DNA from: JBJHBY01 sp050485745
GTDB lineage: Bacteria > Pseudomonadota > Gammaproteobacteria > Pseudomonadales > CAMLJR01
Direction of reading: 5' to 3'
NCBI GenBank assembly: GCA_050485745.1
Contig: JBJHBY010000154.1
Location: forward strand, 1 to 8,678
Length of the DNA stretch: 8,678 nt
The notes under the pieces are model-generated. The model made no database searches and was not told the DNA's origin. It was given only the letters and a program-made list of their open reading frames with translations. Positions 1-4,553 of the stretch are shown one piece after another. The number at the start of each line of letters is the position of its first letter. Position 1 is the stretch's first letter. The position numbers were made by a program, and so were the translations under genes.

Positions 1-1
1 G

Positions 2-2092
2 CTCGAGGCCGCGGTCGATGGCATTATCGTTATCGACCGCAAGGGTGTGATCCGGCTGTTCAACCGTGGCGCCGAACAGTTGTTTGGCTACCCGCGCGAG
101 CACGTGCTGGGGCAGAGCGTCAACAGGCTCATGCCCGAGCCATTTGCCACGCGCCACGACAGTTATGTCAACGCCTACCTGGAGACCGGTCAGCGCCGTA
201 TTATCGGTATTGGCCGCGAGGTCCAGGGCAGGCGCCAGAACGGTGAATTGTTTCCGATGCGCCTCTCCATCGGCGAGGCCCACCATCGCGGCGAACGCTT
301 TTTTGTGGGTATCTGCCATGACCTGACGGACTATCGGCTGCTGGCGGATGAGAAAATTTTGGTCGAGCGCCGCTATCAGGATCTTCTGGAGGGTCAGTCG
401 GAGCTGATCTGTCATTTTGATCCGGAATTGCGCCTGACCTTTGTGAATCAGGCGCTGCTGCGCTATCACGGCAGAGAGGAAGCCGAGATGCTCGGCCACT
501 CCTTCCTGCCACTGATCCCCGTGGAGGATCACCATCGCGTCTTCGAGCAGTTGCGTGGCCTGCGTCATGCCGGTGATAGAAGTACCTATCGGCATCGTGT
601 GCGTCTTGCCGACGGCCGCCTGCGCTGGCAGGAATGGACCTGGAGCGTGGCGGAGATGGACGGCCCGAGGATTGTCTCGTTTCAGGGTTTCGGAACGGAC
701 ATCACCGAGCGGCTGGAAGCGGAGGAGCGCGCGCTGCATCTGGTGACCCACGACGCCCTCACCGGACTCGCCAATCGGCAGTTCTTCGAGGGCCGGCTGC
801 GCGAAATCCTGCAACAGCAGGAAGGAAAATTCTGCCCCGACTGCCTGTCGCTGCTATTGATCGACATTGACCGCTTCAAGCAGTTGAACGACAACCTCGG
901 GCATGGCATGGGGGATCGCTTTCTGCAGATTATTGCGGATCGCCTGCGCAGCCAGTTGCAGACCTCGGACCTGATGGCCCGCTGGGGCAATGATGAGTTC
1001 GCCGTACTGCTCTCCGGTGGTGCCTCGCGCATGGAGGTCAGGAGTCGGGCCGAGGCCCTGCGCCAGGTGCTGGCCCAACCCTGCCTGATCGGTGATCGCG
1101 AATTGCTGATCAGTGTCAGCATCGGCGCCAGCTGCTGTCCGCGCTGTACCGAGGATGCGGGCACCCTGCTGTATCAGGCTGAGATTGCCAACCAGCAGGC
1201 CAAGCGCGAGGGCGGCAATCGCGTGGCCATTTTCCATCCGGAAATGGCGGATGCCGGACGGGAATTCTTTGAGCTTGAAAACCGGCTCTGGCGGGCCCTC
1301 GAGGGGGATGGGCTGGAGCTGCATTATCAACCCAAGGTTGATATGCGTGATGGCCGGCTGGTGTCATTCGAGGCCCTGCTGCGCTGGCCGGATGCGGAGA
1401 AGGGCTGGATCTCCCCGGCGCAGTTCATTCCGTTGGCGGAGGCATCATCTCTTTACGAACCGCTGGGAGAATGGGTCATCGAGCGCGCCTGTCGACAACT
1501 CGCCGACTGGCGCGAGCAGGGGTTGCCCCTGTTCGGTGTCGCCATCAATGTTTCGCCCAGGCATTTTCGTCATCCCGGCTTTGCGTCGTTCCTGCTGGAC
1601 ACCGCGCGCCGACACCAACTGCCCCCGGAGTTGCTTGAGCTTGAGATCACCGAGGGCATCGTCATGGAGGACAGCCAGCGCACCATCAGAACCCTGCAGA
1701 CCCTGCGCGACCACGGCTTCAGTATAGCCATTGATGACTTCGGCGTTGGCTATTCCTCGCTGCGCTATCTCAGCGAGCTACCCGTATCCACGCTGAAGAT
1801 CGACCAGCGCTTTGTGCGGGACATGCGCGAGCAGCGCAATGCCGCGGTGGTTGCCGAGGCCATTATTCGTCTGGGCCGCACCCTGTCCCTGGACATTGTG
1901 GCAGAAGGTGTCGAGACACCGGAGCAGTGCCGGCAGCTGCTCGGTTATGGCTGTCATCTGGCACAGGGCTATCTGTTCTCCCGGGCATTGCCGGCCGCGG
2001 AGGCCGCGCGGTACATGATCCCCGGCCAGGCTTTTGCCGCCGCATCGGGCGGCGGCGTCGCTGCGACCGGTACTCCGCAGCCCTGTACCTGA
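2..2092 (+). CDS. PAS(heme-type)-PAS-GGDEF-EAL c-di-GMP phosphodiesterase, 5' end missing
   Basis: The frame is open from base 2, so the true start lies left of the window; residues are counted from the GTG at 47. The first PAS domain (to about 95) has the FixL-type heme signature: RHDSY with H37, then IIGIGR with R57, matching the spacing of the heme-ligating His and the distal Arg of Bradyrhizobium FixL. A second PAS/PAC domain spans about 108-225. The GGDEF domain (about 230-400) has HDALTGLANR and DIDRFK, but its signature is GNDEF (314-318) and the I-site RxxD is QTSD (305-308), so cyclase activity is doubtful. The EAL domain (about 410-655) keeps its catalytic set: EALLRW (442), N501, EITE (533-536), DDFGVGYSS (563-571), K584, E620 and VET (622-624), QG (640-641). 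Together these predict a cytosolic phosphodiesterase hydrolysing c-di-GMP to pGpG, controlled by ligand binding to the PAS, as in E. coli DosP. Two CxxC motifs (263-266, 364-367) in the GGDEF domain are unusual. No membrane segment is visible. Confidence 0.93.
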   Translation, partial: LEAAVDGIIVIDRKGVIRLFNRGAEQLFGYPREHVLGQSVNRLMPEPFATRHDSYVNAYLETGQRRIIGIGREVQGRRQNGELFPMRLSIGEAHHRGERFFVGICHDLTDYRLLADEKILVERRYQDLLEGQSELICHFDPELRLTFVNQALLRYHGREEAEMLGHSFLPLIPVEDHHRVFEQLRGLRHAGDRSTYRHRVRLADGRLRWQEWTWSVAEMDGPRIVSFQGFGTDITERLEAEERALHLVTHDALTGLANRQFFEGRLREILQQQEGKFCPDCLSLLLIDIDRFKQLNDNLGHGMGDRFLQIIADRLRSQLQTSDLMARWGNDEFAVLLSGGASRMEVRSRAEALRQVLAQPCLIGDRELLISVSIGASCCPRCTEDAGTLLYQAEIANQQAKREGGNRVAIFHPEMADAGREFFELENRLWRALEGDGLELHYQPKVDMRDGRLVSFEALLRWPDAEKGWISPAQFIPLAEASSLYEPLGEWVIERACRQLADWREQGLPLFGVAINVSPRHFRHPGFASFLLDTARRHQLPPELLELEITEGIVMEDSQRTIRTLQTLRDHGFSIAIDDFGVGYSSLRYLSELPVSTLKIDQRFVRDMREQRNAAVVAEAIIRLGRTLSLDIVAEGVETPEQCRQLLGYGCHLAQGYLFSRALPAAEAARYMIPGQAFAAASGGGVAATGTPQPCT

Positions 2093-2105
2093 CTATCCGG
2101 CAATT

Positions 2106-2576
2106 TCAGCGCTCCAGCAGGCTGCGCAGCATCCAGGCGGTTTTCTCATGCACTTGCATGCGCTGGGTCAGCAGGTCCGCAGTGGGTTCGTCGCTGGCGG
2201 CTTCCGCGATCGGAAACACTTCACGGGCCGTGCGGGCGACGGTTTCCTGGCCCTTGACCAGTTGCCGGATCATGTCCTCGGCGTTGGGGACTCCGTCGGT
2301 TTCCACGATTGACGTCAGCTCACTGAAGGCCTTGTAGGTGCCGGGGGCGGGATAGCCGAGGGCGCGGATGCGCTCGGCGATCTCGTCGACCGCGGTGGCG
2401 AGCTCCGTATACTGCTGCTCGAACATCAGGTGCAGGGTCTGGAACATGGGCCCGGTGACGTTCCAGTGGAAGTTGTGGGTCTTCAGGTACAGGGTGTAGC
2501 TGTCCGCCAGCAGACGGGACAGACCGTCCGCGATACGGTGCCGGTTTTCGGCGTCAATACCGATATTGATGTCCAT
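2106..2576 (-). CDS. dps: Dps-family ferritin-like DNA-protection protein
   Basis: This is a 156-residue protein, the usual length for Dps. The family forms 12-subunit shells that oxidise and store iron, usually with peroxide as oxidant, and often bind DNA in stationary phase or oxidative stress. The inter-subunit ferroxidase ligands are all present with canonical spacing: H37 in HNFHWNV, H49 in TLHLMF, E53 in the position usually held by Asp, then D64 and E68 in VDEIAER. The start is set at the ATG ending at 2576 because AGGAG (2584-2588) lies 7 bases upstream; the longer reading from 2612 adds 12 residues with no family likeness. The N-terminus is short and has few lysines, so DNA binding through a basic tail is not evident. 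The gene lies 89 bp downstream of the ZIP gene on the same strand and converges on the EAL gene. I found no convincing promoter of its own, so read-through from the ZIP gene is possible. Confidence 0.95.
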   Translation of the reverse strand: MDINIGIDAENRHRIADGLSRLLADSYTLYLKTHNFHWNVTGPMFQTLHLMFEQQYTELATAVDEIAERIRALGYPAPGTYKAFSELTSIVETDGVPNAEDMIRQLVKGQETVARTAREVFPIAEAASDEPTADLLTQRMQVHEKTAWMLRSLLER

Positions 2577-2600
2577 GTCGCTTCTCCTTTGATTGATCAT

Positions 2601-2624
2601 CCCCGCGAGCACCTGCCCGCGGGG
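2601..2624 (-). repeat. Hairpin in the ZIP-dps gap
   Basis: CCCCGCG (2601-2607) and CGCGGGG (2618-2624) form a 7-bp GC-only stem around a 10-base loop. In the leftward transcript it lies after the ZIP stop and 12 bases before the dps Shine-Dalgarno sequence. No T-run follows on either strand, so an intrinsic terminator is not supported. It could stabilise RNA ends, mark a processing site, or tune dps expression. Confidence 0.5.
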
Positions 2625-2665
2625 CCTTGCGTTATGTTGCTTCCGTTATCCCCGCCCCGCGACCG

Positions 2666-3565
2666 TCAATCCAGTACCGCGATGAGCAACAGCATCAGCA
2701 CAAAGCCGCCCATCAATGCCGCCGTCGCCACACCTTCGTTGCCGTCGCGATGCGACTCCGGAATGATCTCGTGGCTGACCACGAACAGCATGGCACCGGC
2801 GGCACCGGCCAGCATGATCGGCAGCAGGGTATCGGTCAGCCCGGCAAGCCAGGCGCCGAGTATGGCACCCAGTGGCTGGGTCAGCCCGGTCAGTATCGCG
2901 ACGCCCAGCGCCGCGGCACGTGTGTAACCAACGCTGAGCAGGGCCGCGGCCACCACCAGGCCTTCCGGCAGGCTCTGGATGCCGATCCCGATGGCGGTGG
3001 CCATGCCGGTTGCCTGACTGTGCCCGAAACTGGCACCCACGGCGAAACCCTCGGGCAGGTGATGCAGGGCCATGGCCAGCACCACCAGCCAGACACCACG
3101 CACGCGGCCGGTTTCCGGGCCACAGCGGCCAGTGACCAGGTGCTGGTGAGGTGTCAGGGCGTCAGCCAGCCAGAGCAGCATGGCGCCGGCCAGCACACTG
3201 ATGGCCAGCAGCGCCGCACCCTGGATATTACCCCACAGAGATTCCGCATGCCCGAGGGCGGGCAGCAGCAGGGTGAAGATGGTGGCGCCCAGCATCACGC
3301 CGGCACTGAAGCCCATCAAACTGTCGCGCAGGCCTGTGGTCCAGTCGCGGATGAACAGTGCCGGCAGGGCACCGACCCCGGTCATCAAGGCAATCACCAG
3401 GGAGGCTTCGATGGCGCCGGTCATGGCCTCGCTCATCGATCCCGGACGGGTGATGCGCATCAGCAACAGGGCGAGCAGAATCAGGCCCGCTCCCGCGGCG
3501 GCGTAGCCGATCGGGCTGCGGCCAGGTGAGGTCGGCGCGGGCAGTGTTGATACGGTGCTGTTCAC
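2666..3565 (-). CDS. ZIP-family divalent metal transporter, GufA/ZIP11-like
   Basis: This 299-residue integral inner-membrane protein resembles the GufA/ZIP11 branch of ZIP transporters, which move Zn2+ or other divalent metals into the cytoplasm. About nine hydrophobic segments are visible, near residues 20-38, 54-72, 81-104, 117-137, 157-181, 188-213, 218-243, 246-268 and 278-299. The paired metal-site helices carry HHLPEG (168-173) and QSLPEG (197-202); the second Q in place of H is typical of the GufA branch. HEIIPESHR (265-273) is a further family motif, and H140 and H142 lie in the central loop. The start chosen is GTG at 3565, with AGGAG 8 bases upstream; the open frame continues to 3826, but that extension runs into the thioesterase gene and lacks ZIP likeness. 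The first segment is one more than the usual eight, so the N-terminus may be extended. The actual metal cannot be read from the sequence. Confidence 0.92.
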   Translation of the reverse strand: MNSTVSTLPAPTSPGRSPIGYAAAGAGLILLALLLMRITRPGSMSEAMTGAIEASLVIALMTGVGALPALFIRDWTTGLRDSLMGFSAGVMLGATIFTLLLPALGHAESLWGNIQGAALLAISVLAGAMLLWLADALTPHQHLVTGRCGPETGRVRGVWLVVLAMALHHLPEGFAVGASFGHSQATGMATAIGIGIQSLPEGLVVAAALLSVGYTRAAALGVAILTGLTQPLGAILGAWLAGLTDTLLPIMLAGAAGAMLFVVSHEIIPESHRDGNEGVATAALMGGFVLMLLLIAVLD

Positions 3566-3573
3566 GTTCCGGG

Positions 3574-3578
3574 CTCCT
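3574..3578 (-). promoter_or_regulatory. Shine-Dalgarno site fixing the ZIP GTG start
   Basis: AGGAG on the minus strand lies 8 bases before GTG at 3565. The competing in-frame ATG at 3646 has no purine-rich site at a suitable distance and would add 27 residues without ZIP likeness. This decides the start in favour of GTG. Confidence 0.7.
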
Positions 3579-3610
3579 GGGCCGGCCCACTGTATGAGCC
3601 GTTCCGGAGG

Positions 3611-3640
3611 AGCATAGGAAGTTTCGTACGGGACCGCCAA
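3611..3640 (-). promoter_or_regulatory. Candidate sigma-70-type promoter for the ZIP gene
   Basis: On the minus strand TTGGCG (3635-3640, 4 of 6 to TTGACA) and TATGCT (3611-3616, 4 of 6 to TATAAT) are separated by 18 bases. Transcription would begin roughly 40 bases before the GTG start. The -35 box lies inside an inverted-repeat cluster, as expected for a regulated promoter. Both boxes are only moderate matches. Confidence 0.4.
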
Positions 3641-3668
3641 TGACATTTGGCGATCGTCACTATCGCCA
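3635..3668. promoter_or_regulatory. Operator-like cluster of three TGGCG/CGCCA half-sites
   Basis: Two inverted repeats overlap here. CGCCAA (3635-3640) faces TTGGCG (3647-3652) across 6 bases, and TGGCGAT (3648-3654) faces ATCGCCA (3662-3668) across 7 bases. The central half-site is shared. The cluster covers the -35 box of the candidate ZIP promoter and the bases just upstream, a usual place for a dimeric repressor or activator. The regulator is unknown. The same bases would also form alternative hairpins if transcribed from the thioesterase promoter. Confidence 0.5.
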
Positions 3669-3695
3669 GATTCAATGATGCGTTCCGGTCCAGGC

Positions 3696-4097
3696 TCAGC
3701 CCGCGGGAACCGCCTCGACCACCATGAAGGAAATGCCGCCGGAGGCGAGCAGGCGCTCGTCGGCCTCGATGCGTACGTCCGCGCGAATGAAGCGACGACC
3801 CCGATGGGCCAGGCTGGCCCGGGCACTGACCCGGCCGGAACCGACGTTGCCCATGCAGGTCAGGTGCATATCGGTGGTGACGACGCGCTGCCCCTTCTCC
3901 AGTGCGCTGAAGGCCGCGGCCCCGGCGACGGTGTCTGCCAGGCTGCTGAGCACACCGCCGTGCAGGACCCTGGCCGAGTTCAGGTGATGGGGCTGGATAT
4001 CGAGCCAAAGCTCGGCTTCACCATCGGCCATCCGGGTCACGTCCACGCCGAGGTGCTGGATGAAGTTGGTGGCGGGCTGCTGGGGCGCGGTGGACAT
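3696..4097 (-). CDS. PaaI-type hotdog-fold acyl-CoA thioesterase
   Basis: This 133-residue protein has the length and motifs of small PaaI/YdiI-type hotdog thioesterases, which hydrolyse acyl- or aryl-CoA thioesters in the cytosol as dimers or tetramers. The signature region is residues 40-58: N40, then HGG (46-48) and LAD (53-55), where D55 sits at the position of the catalytic acidic residue on the central helix. The later strands (TTDMHLTCMG, near 75-84, and GRVSARASL, near 88-96) fit the family pattern. The start at 4097 has AGGAG (4104-4108) 6 bases upstream; the longer reading from 4181 crosses the predicted promoter. It is the first of three leftward genes, 130 bp ahead of the ZIP start. 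The substrate cannot be inferred; a housekeeping role in releasing CoA from stray acyl-CoAs is possible. Confidence 0.9.
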   Translation of the reverse strand: MSTAPQQPATNFIQHLGVDVTRMADGEAELWLDIQPHHLNSARVLHGGVLSSLADTVAGAAAFSALEKGQRVVTTDMHLTCMGNVGSGRVSARASLAHRGRRFIRADVRIEADERLLASGGISFMVVEAVPAG

Positions 4098-4143
4098 GCG
4101 AGACTCCTGTATCGGCTTGTGGGTCAGTGAATCAGCCCGGCAC

Positions 4144-4171
4144 ATTATCAGCTGCATTGGCCTTCGGCCAA
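4144..4171 (-). promoter_or_regulatory. Candidate promoter for the thioesterase gene
   Basis: On the minus strand TTGGCC (4166-4171, 4 of 6) and GATAAT (4144-4149, 5 of 6) are 16 bases apart. Transcription would start near 4137, about 40 bases before the ATG. The -35 box forms the right arm of the first palindrome (4155-4173), so a protein bound there would block or assist RNA polymerase. Confidence 0.5.
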
Positions 4172-4173
4172 TG
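4155..4173. repeat. Palindrome 1 of a chained set
   Basis: CATTGGCC and GGCCAATG form a perfect 8-bp inverted repeat around TTC. Its right arm shares AATG (4170-4173) with the left arm of palindrome 2. It covers the -35 box and part of the spacer of the predicted thioesterase promoter. Confidence 0.85.
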
Positions 4174-4199
4174 GTCGGCACATTCCCGTGCCGACCATT
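4170..4199. repeat. Palindrome 2 of a chained set
   Basis: AATGGTCGGCAC and GTGCCGACCATT form a perfect 12-bp inverted repeat around ATTCCC. The left arm overlaps palindrome 1 by four bases and the right arm overlaps palindrome 3 by five (CCATT, 4195-4199). CGGCACATT inside it (4176-4184) also occurs as a direct repeat at 4138-4146. Confidence 0.9.
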
Positions 4200-4230
4200 A
4201 ACCCGGCAATAAATCGTGCCGGGTTAATGG
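4195..4230. repeat. Palindrome 3 of a chained set
   Basis: CCATTAACCCGGCA and TGCCGGGTTAATGG form a perfect 14-bp inverted repeat around an 8-base AT-rich centre. It is the longest stem in the window. Neither side is followed by a T-run, so it is not an evident terminator. It lies between the two divergent promoters. Confidence 0.9.
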
Positions 4231-4284
4231 CAGACTTTCCGGGAACAGGGTCAGCCACCGCAGGCGGCATTTTCTGGTTGTTGC

Positions 4285-4313
4285 TTGACAGCTTTGTCCG
4301 TGCCGGATAGTTT
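4285..4313 (+). promoter_or_regulatory. Promoter for the leu leader and leuA
   Basis: A perfect TTGACA (4285-4290) is followed after 17 bases by TAGTTT (4308-4313), which keeps the key T1, A2 and T6 of the -10 box. Counting 7-8 bases on gives a start of transcription at about 4320-4321, the first base of the leader-peptide ATG. The weak -10 box makes the exact start uncertain. Confidence 0.6.
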
Positions 4314-4320
4314 GAATGCC

Positions 4321-4410
4321 ATGAATGCTTCAGCGATTCACCAGCAGTTTTCCCTCCGCCGGCGCGTGCCCCGCTCGCTGGCGCTGCGACTGCGCCTCGC
4401 GCGCAGCTGA
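4321..4410 (+). CDS. Leucine-rich leader peptide of the leuA attenuator
   Basis: This 29-codon reading frame ends at TGA 4408-4410, 143 bases before leuA. It holds five leucine codons (residues 12, 20, 22, 24, 26), four of them in the run SLALRLRLA near the end, the pattern by which ribosomes sense charged leucyl-tRNA in attenuation leaders. All are CTG or CTC, not rare codons. Nine arginines accompany them, so part of the bias may come from GC-rich sequence. No good Shine-Dalgarno site precedes it, and the predicted transcription start falls on its ATG, so it may be translated leaderless. Hairpins and a T-run follow within 50 bases. It is too short for a homology call; position and codon content are the evidence. 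Confidence 0.6.
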   Translation: MNASAIHQQFSLRRRVPRSLALRLRLARS

Positions 4411-4419
4411 TCTCTTCCT

Positions 4420-4435
4420 GCCGGCGAATGCCGGC
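4420..4435 (+). repeat. Stem-loop ahead of the attenuator terminator
   Basis: GCCGGC (4420-4425), loop GAAT, GCCGGC (4430-4435) make a 6-bp GC stem. Because each arm is itself palindromic, either can also pair with GCCGGC at 4358-4363 inside the leader, which gives the alternative structures an attenuator needs. Confidence 0.55.
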
Positions 4436-4458
4436 GTGCCGTCAGGCACCACGTTTTT
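4436..4458 (+). terminator. Attenuator terminator hairpin with T-run
   Basis: GTGCC (4436-4440), loop GTCA and GGCAC (4445-4449) form a 5-bp stem; four bases later comes TTTTT (4454-4458). The stem is short and the four-base gap weakens it; CACG just before the T-run may pair with CGTG (4435-4438) as an alternative. It lies about 95 bases before leuA, so it would act within the leader. Confidence 0.5.
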
Positions 4459-4478
4459 CAGTCCCTTTTCGAGTACGT

Positions 4479-4494
4479 CCGGCGTTGTCGCCGG
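4479..4494 (+). repeat. Further stem-loop between the attenuator and leuA
   Basis: CCGGCG (4479-4484) and CGCCGG (4489-4494) pair across TTGT. No T-run follows. Its arms resemble the GCCGGC elements further upstream and could join their alternative pairing. Function unknown. Confidence 0.4.
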
Positions 4495-4553
4495 TGTGCG
4501 GATGTCGTTATCGCTCCTGTGCGCGCGGCATCCACTGACAGGAGTGTATCGCC

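Larger units (their letters stand above)
4321..4458 (+). promoter_or_regulatory. leuA: Candidate leucine transcription attenuator upstream of leuA
   Basis: The order promoter, leucine-rich short frame, stem-loops, T-run and then a leucine-biosynthesis gene is that of a classical attenuator. Within the leader, GCTGCG (4383-4388) can pair with CGCAGC (4402-4407). GCCGGC (4420-4425) can pair with GCCGGC (4430-4435), and GTGCC (4436-4440) with GGCAC (4445-4449) before TTTTT. The segment 4358-4370 in the leader is a near copy of 4430-4440, differing by two inserted bases, so its GTGCC (4366-4370) can compete for the terminator 3' arm. The expected behaviour is termination when leucine is plentiful and read-through when ribosomes stall at the leucine codons. 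The exact switching pairs are not settled. Confidence 0.55.

Noticed and set aside
2625..2665. TTGACG on the minus strand near the ZIP stop as a -35 box for dps.
   Set aside because: No acceptable -10 hexamer lies 16-18 bases downstream; the nearest AT-rich matches are at wrong distances.
2627..3529. A 300-codon plus-strand frame opposite the ZIP gene.
   Set aside because: Its Gln/Gly/His-rich product is the mirror of hydrophobic codons in the ZIP transporter, whose membrane helices and metal motifs are clear.
3566..3826. An 87-residue N-terminal extension of the ZIP protein.
   Set aside because: It overlaps the end of the thioesterase gene, has no ZIP likeness, and a good ribosome-binding site precedes GTG at 3565.
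4155..4230. The palindrome chain read as intrinsic terminators, or as a CRISPR-like repeat.
   Set aside because: No T-run follows any stem in either direction, the arms differ between palindromes, and there are no regular spacers.
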